64,000 nucleotides of DNA, from NCBI RefSeq assembly GCF_002735925.1, contig NZ_PEDL01000002.1:62001-126000 (forward strand), given 5' to 3'. The stretch is from Sporanaerobium hydrogeniformans (GTDB taxonomy: Bacteria; Bacillota; Clostridia; Lachnospirales; Cellulosilyticaceae). A model generated the notes under the pieces. It ran no database searches. It was not told the origin of the DNA and worked only from the letters and a program-made list of their open reading frames with translations. Of this stretch, positions 7,595-17,009 are shown in pieces. The position numbers and the translations under genes were made by a program. Each line of letters begins with the position of its first letter. The stretch's first letter is position 1.

Positions 7595-8920
7595 ATGAAA
7601 AAAGAATATAATCCTAAAGATTATGGCGCAGTAGGAGATGGAATTACGCTTGATACTGTTGCTATTCAGAAAGCTATCGATGAGGCTGCTCAGGCAGCAA
7701 AAGAAGGAAAGGAAGTAATCGTACGTGTACCAGCAGGTACTTATCTAACTAGCTCTTTATTTTTAGGAAGTCATATGGAATTTCATATGGAAGAAGGGGC
7801 TATACTTTTAGGGACGATAGATGAAAGTCAATACCCTGTGCTACCTACTCGAGTGGCAGGAATTGAAATGGATTGGTACGTGGGTATTCTCAATATTAAC
7901 CATCAAGAGCATGTTAAAGTTTCAGGAAAAGGTAAGATTGATGGGCAAGGACCTTATTGGTGGAATAAATACTGGGGAGAAGATGAGAAAGGGGGCATGC
8001 GTAAAATTTATGACCATAAAGATCTACGTTGGTGTGTAGACTACGATTGCAAGCGTGTAAGAAATATGGTTGTCATGGAAAGTAAGCATATAGAATTAGA
8101 GGGCTTTGAAAGTGTGCGTTCTGGCTTTTGGAATATTCATGTATGTTACTCAGAGCATGTGCATATCCATCATTTATATATTCATGATAATGCTGGCCCA
8201 AGCACAGATGGCATAGATATTGATTCTTGTAATGAAGTGATTGTAGAGCATTGTAGAGTAGCTTGCAATGATGATAGCATTTGTATTAAGTCTGGGCGTG
8301 ATGCAGATGGTCTTAGAGTAAATAGGATATGTCAAAATGTATTGATTCAAGAATGCGAAATTCTAACAGGTTGTGGTGTAACACTAGGAAGTGAAACTTC
8401 AGGTGGCATGAAAAATATCACCATAAGAAATTTAAAGTATTATCATACAGATTGTGGTTTTCGTATGAAATCTGCAAGGACGAGAGGGGGCTTAATAGAG
8501 GAAGTACTTGTTGAAAACCTTGAGATGATTAATGTAAAGTATCCTATAAATATGTGTTTAGACTGGCATCCAGCATATAGCTACTGTAAGATACCAGATC
8601 ACTATGAGGGAGAAATTCCAGCCCACTGGCACACACTAACAGCGAAGGTTTCAGAAGAGCAGGGAATACCAAAGATTAAAAATATGATTATTCGTCATGT
8701 GATTGCTAGAAATGAACCCAATTATATGGGACCGTCAAGAGCCTTTGAAGTAGATGGGTTTAAGGAGAAGCCTATCGAAAATGTTTGCCTAGAAGATATA
8801 TACATAGAAGCAAAAGAGTTTGGGCGTATAGCAGGGGTTAAGAATTGGAAATGGAAGAATGTAGATATAAGTATTGTAGGACGTAATGATGAAAAGAACG
8901 ATCAATATGATATAAGATAA
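7595..8920 (+). CDS. GH28 family glycoside hydrolase (polygalacturonase-like)
   Basis: A 441-residue right-handed beta-helix enzyme without signal peptide, so cytoplasmic. GH28 enzymes hydrolyse galacturonosyl linkages in pectin; cytoplasmic forms act on imported oligogalacturonides or rhamnogalacturonan pieces. It begins with DYGAVGDG and VPAGTYLTSSLFL; catalytic Asp motifs are STDGIDIDSC (about 205-214) and CNDDSICIKSG (about 223-233); the substrate-binding RMKS is near 289. The usual Gly-His-Gly motif is Gly-Cys-Gly (TGCGVTLGSET, near 258), a notable change. The ribosome site is AGGAAGAGG. Upstream lie only gene remnants; downstream a shared terminator. Exact substrate is uncertain. Confidence 0.88.
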   Translation: MKKEYNPKDYGAVGDGITLDTVAIQKAIDEAAQAAKEGKEVIVRVPAGTYLTSSLFLGSHMEFHMEEGAILLGTIDESQYPVLPTRVAGIEMDWYVGILNINHQEHVKVSGKGKIDGQGPYWWNKYWGEDEKGGMRKIYDHKDLRWCVDYDCKRVRNMVVMESKHIELEGFESVRSGFWNIHVCYSEHVHIHHLYIHDNAGPSTDGIDIDSCNEVIVEHCRVACNDDSICIKSGRDADGLRVNRICQNVLIQECEILTGCGVTLGSETSGGMKNITIRNLKYYHTDCGFRMKSARTRGGLIEEVLVENLEMINVKYPINMCLDWHPAYSYCKIPDHYEGEIPAHWHTLTAKVSEEQGIPKIKNMIIRHVIARNEPNYMGPSRAFEVDGFKEKPIENVCLEDIYIEAKEFGRIAGVKNWKWKNVDISIVGRNDEKNDQYDIR

Positions 8921-8944
8921 GTAGCAAAAAAGGTCAAATGAGTG

Positions 8945-9008
8945 AAACACACCTCTTAAGGCAGATGAGTTAAATAATAAAACTATCTACCCTAAGAGGT
9001 GTGTTTTT
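8945..9008. terminator. bidirectional terminator between convergent genes
   Basis: A long stem pairs CACACCTCTTA..GCAGAT with ATCTACCCTAAGAGGTGTG, with A and T runs outside, serving both the GH28 gene and the minus-strand stalk-domain gene. Confidence 0.8.
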
Positions 9009-9045
9009 GTGAAAAATGTAGAATAATAGCATATGTTTGATGATA

Positions 9046-10104
9046 TTATTTACCTTTTAAATCTACGTAATATGTAGTAAGACCATTGTTATAGGTTTGG
9101 TAAATAGAAACCGTATAATGAGCATTTTCATCGATTTCATTGTCCCAATACACATCATGAGAAAAAATCTTTGTGCGCCCTGTTTTTATAGTCATAATAG
9201 GAGATATATAACGGTCATCTTTAAAGTCTATTTGGTCTCTATAATATTTGTAAAGAAGTTGCATAATAGTTGCATCAAGTGTTTGAGAAACATCTAGTTT
9301 GTTCTTCGTATCGGTAGGATAATAAGATGTCCAAAAGCAATTAGTGCGTAAGGTTTGGGTCCCTATTTTAAGAATTAAGTAATCACCTTCAAGTTTAAGA
9401 GTAGCTGGTAGTATATTTAAGGTTGAAAGATTATGAGTCGGAGAAAAAAGGTCAATATTACGAAAAGCTACTTGGATACGAGGAGTTTGACTCATCACAT
9501 TTCTTAATTCAATAAGTAAACTTTCTTTTTGTTCATTAGCAATAAAACTAATATAACAATCCTCTTTTTTAGCAAGCTCAATAAGGGAAACAGCCTCCTT
9601 CTCACCTACTTGCTTAGCAAGTAATAGAGCTAGTTTTTCATAGGGACTAGCTAGGAATTTATGGCTGCTATAGTCATCACTTGTTTTAGAATAAGGTAAT
9701 AAAGGGGAAATGCCCCAGCTATTAGATGAAATATTCTGTGTATAGCTATATCCCATTACCTCTAGAAAGGAAAAAGGGATGTAAACTACCTCTCCATATA
9801 AGATAGAAGGGTAAGAGGTACTTATGGATTTACCATTTAGTTTAATGATACGTTCACCAGGAGTAAAGGTGAGCGTTTGATTTTGTAAGTAAAGTGAATA
9901 AGTTGGGTCAGTTTGAATAGACGTTCCGTAAGTAAGACTCATTAAATCTTCTAAAGAAACATAGAGCATGCCATCTTGCATATAAAGAGGTTCTTTAGCA
10001 ACATAGGGCATATCATTTAGTAAAATAGTAGGTGGAGGGGACGCCCAAAGAGGTCGAGCCAAAAGAAGACATAAGGTAAATAATACAATCCATTTTCTTT
10101 TCAC
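9046..10104 (-). CDS. secreted stalk-domain (copper amine oxidase N-domain-like) protein
   Basis: A protein of about 352 residues with a signal peptide (basic MKRKW, then IVLFTLCLLLARPLWA, cleavage expected after ASPPP-type residues). Residues 20-140 hold two tandem repeats of the stalk domain: ILLNDMPYV..LYVSLEDLMSL and LNGKSI..VVYIPFSFLEVMGY. This domain is common in exported clostridial proteins and has no copper role there. The remaining two thirds is unrecognised. The start is taken as GTG at 10104 behind AGGCGGTG; an in-frame ATG at 10131 lacks a ribosome site. Extracellular or wall-associated; function unknown. Confidence 0.7.
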   Translation of the reverse strand: MKRKWIVLFTLCLLLARPLWASPPPTILLNDMPYVAKEPLYMQDGMLYVSLEDLMSLTYGTSIQTDPTYSLYLQNQTLTFTPGERIIKLNGKSISTSYPSILYGEVVYIPFSFLEVMGYSYTQNISSNSWGISPLLPYSKTSDDYSSHKFLASPYEKLALLLAKQVGEKEAVSLIELAKKEDCYISFIANEQKESLLIELRNVMSQTPRIQVAFRNIDLFSPTHNLSTLNILPATLKLEGDYLILKIGTQTLRTNCFWTSYYPTDTKNKLDVSQTLDATIMQLLYKYYRDQIDFKDDRYISPIMTIKTGRTKIFSHDVYWDNEIDENAHYTVSIYQTYNNGLTTYYVDLKGK

Positions 10105-10142
10105 ATTGCACCGCCTTTCGCCTCTTAGCATAGCATATTTAT

Positions 10143-10178
10143 TAAAATAAATAAAGAGAGGTCTAAAATGGACCTCTC
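10143..10178 (-). terminator. terminator of the aroF-tyrA-aroA operon
   Basis: On the minus strand GAGAGGTC and GACCTCTC flank a seven-base loop and are followed by TTTATTTATTTT. It separates aroA from the stalk-domain gene. Confidence 0.75.
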
Positions 10179-10241
10179 ATATAGATTTTTAAATAATTAA
10201 ACGAGCAAAGCTTAGGAGTTCTAATAAGGCATAGTCTTCAG

Positions 10242-11513
10242 CTAAGAAAGTTCAGCTAAAAGTTCAAAGAAGTTAGGAAAGGAAATACGTACACACTCTT
10301 CACCTAAAAGTTGAGAAGGGGAAGTAGCATTAAGGGCTGCTATAGTGAGAGCCATAGCCATGCGATGATCATGATAAGTTTCTAAGGTAGCACCATGAAG
10401 AGGTTTGCCACCCTCAATAATCAAACCATCTTCAGTAGCTAGAACAGCTCCCCCCATTTTACTAAGTTCAGTATGAATAGCTACAATACGATCACATTCT
10501 TTAACACGTAACTCACTGGCATCTTTAATGAGAGTTTTTCCTTTAGCAAAGCAGGCTGCCACAGCAAGAACAGGAATCTCATCAATAAGAGTTGGAATAG
10601 TAGCCCCTTCTATCGTAACTCCATGAAGAGAAGAGGTACGTACACGAAGGTCACAAACCGGTTCTCCACATACGAGGCGTTCGTTAAGAATTTTAATATC
10701 TCCTCCCATTTCAAGAAGGACATCTAAAATACCACGACGTGTAGGATTAATACCCACATTACGAATAGTTAAGTCAGAATTCGGGGTGATAAGGCCAGCT
10801 ACCATAAAAAAGGCAGCTGAAGAAATATCTCCTGGTACAGTAATCTCACAAGGATAAAGCTCCTCACAAGGTGAGATAGTAACGCTGGTTCCTAGGCGTG
10901 TGACTTTAGCACCAAAGGCTTCTAGCATACGCTCTGTATGATCTCTTGAAATAAAGGGCTCTGTTACTGTTGTAGGAGAGCTAGCATAGAGACCAGCTAG
11001 TAAAATACAAGATTTAACTTGTGCACTGGCAACGGGTGATACATAGTGTATTCCTTCTAAATGGCCACCTTCTATATGTAAGGGACAAAAACGGTCTTCT
11101 TTAGCAGAAAGAGTCGCTTTCATTTGACGAAGGGGAGTAATGACTCTAGCCATCGGACGCTTTTGAATAGAAGCGTCTCCTGTTAAGGTACTGGAAAATG
11201 ATTGAGCAGATAAAATACCGGAAAGTAAACGAACCGTTGTACCACTATTTCCACAATCTAAAGGTGCTAAAGGAGCAGAAAGCCCATGAAGTCCTTTACC
11301 TTTTACATAGACAGTATCCTTTTCTAGAGTGATAGAGATACCAAGTTGCCTAAAGACATGAATGGTAGATAAACAATCATCACCCATTAAGAAGTTGTGG
11401 ATGATCGTCTCCCCTTTAGCTAAACTTCCGAACATTACACTGCGATGAGAAATAGATTTATCAGAAGGAATGGATAGACTTCCTCTAAGTTGTTGATGAG
11501 GTTTGATAAGCAT
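10242..11513 (-). CDS. aroA: 3-phosphoshikimate 1-carboxyvinyltransferase (EPSP synthase)
   Basis: AroA joins PEP to shikimate-3-phosphate, the sixth step of the shikimate pathway, in the cytoplasm. The 423-residue length is standard. Landmarks are SIPSDKSISHRSVMFGSLA near the start, the LDCGNSGTTVRLLSG signature near residues 85-99, DIxSAAFF, and RVKECDRI. The start is set by TAAAGGAGG before the ATG. It is the third gene of an aroF-tyrA-aroA operon, 11 bases behind tyrA. Confidence 0.96.
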   Translation of the reverse strand: MLIKPHQQLRGSLSIPSDKSISHRSVMFGSLAKGETIIHNFLMGDDCLSTIHVFRQLGISITLEKDTVYVKGKGLHGLSAPLAPLDCGNSGTTVRLLSGILSAQSFSSTLTGDASIQKRPMARVITPLRQMKATLSAKEDRFCPLHIEGGHLEGIHYVSPVASAQVKSCILLAGLYASSPTTVTEPFISRDHTERMLEAFGAKVTRLGTSVTISPCEELYPCEITVPGDISSAAFFMVAGLITPNSDLTIRNVGINPTRRGILDVLLEMGGDIKILNERLVCGEPVCDLRVRTSSLHGVTIEGATIPTLIDEIPVLAVAACFAKGKTLIKDASELRVKECDRIVAIHTELSKMGGAVLATEDGLIIEGGKPLHGATLETYHDHRMAMALTIAALNATSPSQLLGEECVRISFPNFFELLAELS

Positions 11514-11524
11514 AAGTGCCTCCT

Positions 11525-12625
11525 TTAATAATAAATAGTATAGTGATGCTTAGATAAAACTTCTGTAGCTTTTAAAAGCGATGCTTTATTTTCAACTACA
11601 ATTTTAAGGACACCGGCTTCAAATTCTCGGTCATTGACAATGCCAATGTTTTTGATGTTAATGTGATGCTCACTTAAAAGATTTGCAATAGAGGCGATGC
11701 TACCAGGTTCGTCCTTGGCATCTACCTGAAGGGCATAAATTTTAGAAGAGCTATGGGTATCGCCTTCTTTGAAGGTGTTACGATAAATACGAGCAGCATC
11801 AAAAAAGTGGTAAAGTTCACCTTCATCTTCTTCTTTAAGATACTCTAAAAAACGGTCTAAAATGATTTGATAACGCCCAAAGATTTTAAGAAGCTGTTCT
11901 TTGTTAGACAGACATATACTTGACCAAATGGCAGGATTAGAGGAGGCAATGCGTGTAATATCTTTAAAACCTCCAGCTGCTAATGCATGAAGATGACAGT
12001 TATCACCATCATTTTCTCTTACTAAATGAACCAGTGAGCTTGCTACAATATGTGGCAAATGGCTGATGGTTGCTGTAGCAAAATCATGGTAAGAGGCAGA
12101 TAAAATAAGCGGAATAGCCCCAATACGTTCAATCATCTTTTGTAAAATAAAAAGGATGAAATCAGGCGTATCACTCATTGGCGTTAGAAGATAGTAGGCA
12201 TTTTCAAAAAGATAAGAAGTAGCAGAGCTGTAGCCAAACTTTTCAGAGCCCGTCATAGGATGTCCACCTACAAAGTATGCACGTTTAGTAGACGTCTTAA
12301 GAAGGCTATCAATTTGTGTGACAACCTCGTATTTTGTACTGCCTATATCTGTAATGATACAATCAGTTGCTACATAAGGTAATAAATCTTCCACGATGCC
12401 ATAGGTACGAGAAACAGGCGTACAAATAAAAATCACGTTGCAACTACTAAAAGCATTTTGCCTGTCTGCTGCCATATCATCAATTGCCCCATCTTCATAG
12501 GCAGCTCTTAAGGAGTCAGGGCATGTATCGTAACCGATAATATAACTATTTTGTGCATGAACCTTTTTTATCGCTTTTGCAAGCGATCCCCCCATAAGTC
12601 CAAGACCAATAATACCTATACGCAA
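11525..12625 (-). CDS. tyrA: prephenate dehydrogenase with C-terminal ACT domain
   Basis: TyrA oxidises prephenate to 4-hydroxyphenylpyruvate for tyrosine synthesis. A Rossmann GIIGLGLMGGSLA opens the protein, the catalytic region has GGHPMTGSEKFGYSSA, and an ACT domain (ALQVDAKDEPGSIASIANLL, from about residue 295) suggests feedback control by tyrosine. Total 366 residues. The start is TTG at 12625, eight bases after GGGAGA, and overlaps the end of aroF by 10 bases, which suggests translational coupling. Confidence 0.93.
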   Translation of the reverse strand: MRIGIIGLGLMGGSLAKAIKKVHAQNSYIIGYDTCPDSLRAAYEDGAIDDMAADRQNAFSSCNVIFICTPVSRTYGIVEDLLPYVATDCIITDIGSTKYEVVTQIDSLLKTSTKRAYFVGGHPMTGSEKFGYSSATSYLFENAYYLLTPMSDTPDFILFILQKMIERIGAIPLILSASYHDFATATISHLPHIVASSLVHLVRENDGDNCHLHALAAGGFKDITRIASSNPAIWSSICLSNKEQLLKIFGRYQIILDRFLEYLKEEDEGELYHFFDAARIYRNTFKEGDTHSSSKIYALQVDAKDEPGSIASIANLLSEHHINIKNIGIVNDREFEAGVLKIVVENKASLLKATEVLSKHHYTIYY

Positions 12626-13638
12626 CTAAGGGTTCTCCCACAAGCTTCTGCAATGGCTTTTAATTCATTCATAAGATTTTTAAACTCTTCGGGGTTAAGA
12701 GATTGAGGACCATCAGAGAGTGCCTCTTTAGGATTCGGGTGTACTTCAATCATAAGTCCATCAGCACCTGCAGCAATAGCTGCTTTAGAAAGTGCAGGTA
12801 TATAGGGCTTTTTACCAGAAGCATGACTAGGGTCAACGATAATAGGTAAGTGGCTCTTCGATTTAATAACAGGAATGGCACTAATATCTAAGGTATTACG
12901 CGTTGCCGTTTCGTAGGTACGAATACCACGTTCACACAAGATAACATTTTGATTGCCTTCGCTCATAATGTATTCAGCTGCATTAAGCCATTCATCAATA
13001 GTCGCACATAAACCTCTTTTTAGAAGAACAGGTAAGTTGGTCTTACCTACAGCTTTAAGAAGCTCAAAGTTTTGCATATTACGTGCACCTACTTGAAGAA
13101 TATCCACGTAATTCACAGCTGCATTTACCGCATGAATACTTGTTACTTCACAAACGATAGAAAGGCCTGTGCGTTTTTTTGCCTCAAGCATATACAAAAG
13201 ACCTTGTTCTTCTAAACCTTGGAAAGAATAAGGTGAAGTACGAGGTTTATAAGCACCCCCACGAAGAACAGTAGCACCACCGGCTTTTACACTATCAGCA
13301 GAAGCAAAAAGTTGTTCTTTGCTTTCGATAGCACAGGGACCAGCCATAACAATTAAATCTTTACCACCAATCTGGCAATTGCCAAGATCAATGACAGAAG
13401 GGCTCGTGTGGAACATTTTATTAGCTAATTTATAGGTTTCAGTAACAGGAACTAATTTCTCAACACAAGGAAGAGAAGAGATGAAATCACTATTTAATTT
13501 TGATTTGTCTCCGACAACACCAATAATGGTGACTTGGGAGCCTTCAGATATATGCACCTGTAAGCCAGCATCTGTTACTTTATCTGTAACAAGCTTAATA
13601 TCTCCAGGTGTTGCTTGATGCTTCATAACAATAATCAT
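12616..13638 (-). CDS. aroF: 3-deoxy-7-phosphoheptulonate synthase (DAHP synthase)
   Basis: It condenses PEP and erythrose-4-phosphate, the committed step of aromatic amino acid synthesis. The protein has an N-terminal ferredoxin-like regulatory domain (MIIVMKHQATPGDI to about residue 75), as in the Thermotoga-type enzyme, followed by the type I TIM barrel: VMAGPCAIES, GGAYKPRTSPYSFQG, and PVIVDPSHASGKK-like IIVDPSHASGKK. About 340 residues. I use the ATG at 13638, placed behind GGAGG; an in-frame TTG at 13653 lies inside that site. First gene of the operon. Confidence 0.95.
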   Translation of the reverse strand: MIIVMKHQATPGDIKLVTDKVTDAGLQVHISEGSQVTIIGVVGDKSKLNSDFISSLPCVEKLVPVTETYKLANKMFHTSPSVIDLGNCQIGGKDLIVMAGPCAIESKEQLFASADSVKAGGATVLRGGAYKPRTSPYSFQGLEEQGLLYMLEAKKRTGLSIVCEVTSIHAVNAAVNYVDILQVGARNMQNFELLKAVGKTNLPVLLKRGLCATIDEWLNAAEYIMSEGNQNVILCERGIRTYETATRNTLDISAIPVIKSKSHLPIIVDPSHASGKKPYIPALSKAAIAAGADGLMIEVHPNPKEALSDGPQSLNPEEFKNLMNELKAIAEACGRTLSCV

Positions 13639-13702
13639 TTTAAAAACCTCCAAATTGAGATATAAATAAGCGAAAAAACTGCCATCTTAATGACTCTCAC
13701 TT

Positions 13703-13732
13703 ATTGTACACCTTGTATTTTTAGTATGTCAA
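13703..13732 (-). promoter_or_regulatory. promoter of the aroF operon
   Basis: On the minus strand TTGACA (13727-13732), 18 bases, TACAAT (13703-13708). The leader is about 60 bases and shows no T-box or terminator, so regulation is probably by the enzymes' regulatory domains or by an unseen repressor. Confidence 0.75.
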
Positions 13733-13941
13733 TGAGGGGAGTTTTAAATACAAGCGGAATTGCAAGGACTTTAAGTCCTATACTGTCTCAAGCATGTTCT
13801 TATAAGAGCCTTAAATACTTGAAAGGGTGAGTGATAGAGTAGACTAAATAATTTTAATTTGATAAAATAAAATTATTAAAGAGAGTAAAGTTGAAAAATA
13901 GTGTTAATAAGATTGTTTTACAGGAAGGTAAAGGAGAAAAA

Positions 13942-14199
13942 ATGAAAATAACAGACAAGGTAAGATGGGGAATTTGTATTGTGGCAGCCAGTATTTTGAT
14001 AGTTGTGCCAGTAGTGATGCATATAATGGATATACCCTATCATCCTCAATTCATGAAGGGACTAGAAATGGCTGTGCTTATTATAGTACTTTATTTTCTA
14101 GTTATTTATCCACGGATGAAGGCAGCTGCAAGTCAAGAAGAGTATGTAGAAGAGATAGAGGGAGAAGAAAGTCAGAGCATAGAGGAAAACAACGATTAA
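13942..14199 (+). CDS. small two-helix membrane protein, unknown
   Basis: An 85-residue protein with two hydrophobic helices, WGICIVAASILIVVPVVM (about 9-26) and MAVLIIVLYFLVIYP (about 41-55), and a very acidic tail (EEYVEEIEGEESQSIEEN). ATG at 13942 follows AAAGGAG at good spacing; a longer in-frame TTG at 13891 has no ribosome site. It is flanked by a terminator and by the divergent aroF operon. No family recognised. Confidence 0.6.
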   Translation: MKITDKVRWGICIVAASILIVVPVVMHIMDIPYHPQFMKGLEMAVLIIVLYFLVIYPRMKAAASQEEYVEEIEGEESQSIEENND

Positions 14200-14212
14200 A
14201 AGAAGCAGTGTA

Positions 14213-14256
14213 AAAAATCACCTCAAGTAGTGATCATACTATTTGAGGTGATTTTT
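14213..14256. terminator. bidirectional terminator
   Basis: AAAAATCACCTCAA and TTGAGGTGATTTTT form a 14-bp stem around a 16-base loop between the convergent small membrane gene and the PPi-PFK gene. Confidence 0.85.
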
Positions 14257-14272
14257 AGTACATAGAATAAGC

Positions 14273-15532
14273 TTAGTTCTTTTTGAAATAACCTTTAGTA
14301 TGCAAATGGTCAATGGATGCATAAAGAGGTATACCCTTTTTGTAAGGAATAGTTGGCTCGCCTTGTACAAGAGGAAGAAGATAGTTAAGACATTCTGCAG
14401 TAATATCATTACCAGCTTCTGTAATCCAATGGGGTGGTACAGTTTTTTCTAGATTGGCGATTTCAGAAATAGGGTGACCTTTGAAAGCAATTTCATAAGG
14501 TGCATCACTTATACGGTGATAGCATACCATTTGAGCCGTTTCGCCTTGAGCGCCTAAAGTTACTGCATATTTTCCAATGGCTACTGCCTCTTCAAGATCG
14601 GTGAGAGAAGAACAGTGCGTAGCTGCACGTTGTAATACATTTAACTCGATAGAACGAACCTTACAGCCCAGTTCAGCCTTTACTAAATTTTCGAGAGTTT
14701 TACCTACACCACAAAGTTGCTTATGACCAAAGGCATCTACAGCATTACTTGAAGCAGATAGATAATGTCCTTCTAAATCTTTAATGCCTTCAGAGAGAGC
14801 AACGATAATGTTTTTACGTACCTTTAGGAGTGCTTTTAAATCTTCAAGAAATTGTTCTTTGTCAAAGGCTACCTCTGGTAGATAAATAAGATCCGGTGCA
14901 GGGCTATAGCTTGTACGAGCTAGGGCACTAGCGGCAGTGAGCCAGCCTGCATTACGTCCCATGATTTCTACGATAGTGACAGAAGGAATGTTATAAATAT
15001 AAGTGTCGTGAGCAATCTCAAGGAGAGAAGTAGCGATGAATTTAGCGGCACTTCCAAAACCTGGGGTGTGATCAGTAACAGGAAGATCGTTGTCAATGGT
15101 TTTAGGAATACCAATGATATTAACAGCCTTATTAGTGGTCTTAGCATAATGTGAAAGCTTAAGCACAGTATCCATAGAGTCATTCCCACCAATATAAAAA
15201 ACAGTGCCAATTTCTTTTTCTTCAAAGAAGTTAAATAGTTCCTCATAAAGCTCTTCTGAATGTTCGCAAGTAGGAAGCTTGAAACGGCAAGAGCCTAAAT
15301 ACATAGCAGGGGTGTGGGTAAGTAGATGACATTTTTCTATTGAGTCAAATCGTTGAGAAAGGTTAAGGTACTTACCTTGCAATAAACCTTCTATTCCATT
15401 AACCATACCATAAACGGTATCATAATGGTTACTTTCTAAAATACCTTGAAGAACACCGCTAAGGGATGCATTGATTGCGACAGTAGGGCCACCTGATTGA
15501 CCAACGATGCAGTTTTTCGATTTAAGAGTCAT
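14273..15532 (-). CDS. PPi-dependent type 6-phosphofructokinase
   Basis: About 419 residues of the PfkA superfamily. The phosphoryl-donor signature is that of pyrophosphate enzymes: IGGNDSMDT carries Asp where ATP enzymes have Gly (GGDGS), and IPKTIDNDL carries Lys where ATP enzymes have Gly. MGRNAGW is also present. It would phosphorylate fructose-6-phosphate reversibly with PPi, in glycolysis or gluconeogenesis. ATG at 15532 follows AAAGGA; an upstream GTG at 15571 has no ribosome site. A second, ATP-type enzyme is encoded at 34631. Monocistronic, minus strand. Confidence 0.88.
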   Translation of the reverse strand: MTLKSKNCIVGQSGGPTVAINASLSGVLQGILESNHYDTVYGMVNGIEGLLQGKYLNLSQRFDSIEKCHLLTHTPAMYLGSCRFKLPTCEHSEELYEELFNFFEEKEIGTVFYIGGNDSMDTVLKLSHYAKTTNKAVNIIGIPKTIDNDLPVTDHTPGFGSAAKFIATSLLEIAHDTYIYNIPSVTIVEIMGRNAGWLTAASALARTSYSPAPDLIYLPEVAFDKEQFLEDLKALLKVRKNIIVALSEGIKDLEGHYLSASSNAVDAFGHKQLCGVGKTLENLVKAELGCKVRSIELNVLQRAATHCSSLTDLEEAVAIGKYAVTLGAQGETAQMVCYHRISDAPYEIAFKGHPISEIANLEKTVPPHWITEAGNDITAECLNYLLPLVQGEPTIPYKKGIPLYASIDHLHTKGYFKKN

Positions 15533-15623
15533 GATAAAAATCCTTTCGATTGTTTCCTGTGTATTTTGCACACTTAATCATAGCAAAAGTGAGAGATAAG
15601 GTCAAATCCTTTGGTATTTTGGC

Positions 15624-15651
15624 TTGACAAAGAAAAATTTAAAGGTAAAAT
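15624..15651 (+). promoter_or_regulatory. promoter of the pheST leader
   Basis: TTGACA (15624-15629), 16 bases, TAAAAT (15646-15651). Confidence 0.75.
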
Positions 15652-15657
15652 AGAATT

Positions 15658-15925
15658 TAGATTAATAATTCAAAGGCTATGAAGATGCATAGTAAAGAGG
15701 CTTTATCCACTAGAGAGAAGGTATCACCGGCTGCAAGTACCTTTTGGCACTAAAGTTTTTTGAAATTCACATCGGAGCTTCACTTCTGAAGTAAGTAAGA
15801 GGTGACAGTGGCACTGTTACAGCTTAATGAAGTGTTTATGCTTTTGGTTAAGGCATAAAAATCAGGGTGGTATCGCGGAGAGTACAGCTTCGTCCCTTTT
15901 ATATAGAAGGGATGGAGCTTTTTTG
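15658..15925 (+). promoter_or_regulatory. T-box riboswitch (tRNA-Phe) of pheST
   Basis: A long structured leader with the T-box bulge AGGGTGGTATCGCGG (15864-15878). Stem I includes the AGAGAG..GGCTGCAAG distal elements and a specifier loop GAAATTCACATCGGAG, where TTC (15766-15768) is a Phe codon, agreeing with pheS downstream. The UGGU of the bulge can pair with the 3' end of an uncharged tRNA with discriminator A. Uncharged tRNA-Phe should stabilise the antiterminator and allow pheST expression. Confidence 0.93.
15886..15925 (+). terminator. T-box-controlled terminator before pheS
   Basis: AGCTTCGTCCCTT (15886-15898) pairs with AAGGGATGGAGCT (15907-15919) before a T run; the 5' arm overlaps the antiterminator region next to the T-box bulge. 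Confidence 0.85.
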
Positions 15926-15964
15926 CGTTTAGGTGATGTTACATTTTAGAAAGGAGTTTTTAAC

Positions 15965-16984
15965 GTGAAAGAAAAATTAGAGCAAATAAAAAATAGGGCA
16001 TTAAGTGCTATTGAAGAATCAGGTGCTTTAGAAGTCCTTGAAGAATTAAGAGTGCAATACCTTGGAAAAAAAGGTGAACTCACAGGTGTACTTCGTAACA
16101 TGAAGGATCTTAGTAATGAAGAAAGACCTCTTATTGGTCAACTTGCTAATACAGTACGTGAAGAAATTGAAAACAAATTAGTAAGTAAAAAAGAGAATCT
16201 TGAAAAAGCTAAACAAAATCAAAAACTACAAGAAGAAATTTTAGATATTACTATGCCAGGCAAAAAATTAAGCTATGGACATATGCACCCACTTGAACAG
16301 ACGCTAGAGGAAGTTAAAGGTATCTTTCTTGGTTTAGGTTATGAAATTGTAGATGGTCGTGAAGTTGAGACAGCCTACTATAACTTTGATGCGCTTAATT
16401 TGGGAGAAGAACACCCTGCACGTGATGAACAAGATACTTTCTACTTTAATAGTAATTTAGTACTTCGTACAGCTACTTCGCCAGTACAAGTGCATACCAT
16501 GGAAACACAAGAGCTTCCTATTCGTATGATTGCACCAGGCCGCGTATACCGTTCAGATGAAGTAGATGCTACACACTCTCCTGTTTTCCACCAAATTGAA
16601 GGTCTAGTAATCGATAAAAATATTACCTTTGGTGATTTAAAAGGGGTTCTTGCTGAATTTGCCAAAGCTTTCTTTGGGGATAGGGCAGAAGTTAAATTCC
16701 GTCCTCATTATTTTCCATTTACAGAGCCTAGTGCAGAAGCTGATGTAAGTTGTGTAATGTGTGGAGGTAAGGGCTGTAACATTTGTAAAGGAACAGGTTG
16801 GATAGAGGTATTAGGTTGTGGGATGGTGCATCCAAAGGTGCTGGAAATGGCTGGTATTGATTCAAAAGTTTATTCTGGATTTGCTTTTGGGATGGGACTT
16901 GAGCGTTTAACAATGCTTAAATATTCTATCAATGATTTAAGACTATTCTATGAAAACGATGTACGTTTCTTATCACAATTTTAA
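15965..16984 (+). CDS. pheS: phenylalanine-tRNA ligase alpha subunit
   Basis: Catalytic subunit of the alpha2-beta2 enzyme that charges tRNA-Phe. 339 residues, normal length. A coiled-coil N-terminal arm (about 1-90) is followed by the class II core: HPLEQTLEEVKGIF, FDALNLGEEHPARDEQDTFY (motif 1/2 region), RTATSPVQVHTM, GRVYRSDEVDATHSP, and motif 3 FAFGMGLERLTML. GTG start at 15965 follows AAAGGAG. 25 bases before pheT. Confidence 0.97.
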   Translation: MKEKLEQIKNRALSAIEESGALEVLEELRVQYLGKKGELTGVLRNMKDLSNEERPLIGQLANTVREEIENKLVSKKENLEKAKQNQKLQEEILDITMPGKKLSYGHMHPLEQTLEEVKGIFLGLGYEIVDGREVETAYYNFDALNLGEEHPARDEQDTFYFNSNLVLRTATSPVQVHTMETQELPIRMIAPGRVYRSDEVDATHSPVFHQIEGLVIDKNITFGDLKGVLAEFAKAFFGDRAEVKFRPHYFPFTEPSAEADVSCVMCGGKGCNICKGTGWIEVLGCGMVHPKVLEMAGIDSKVYSGFAFGMGLERLTMLKYSINDLRLFYENDVRFLSQF

Positions 16985-17009
16985 GGGAAGGTAGAAAGGA
17001 GAAAAAACA

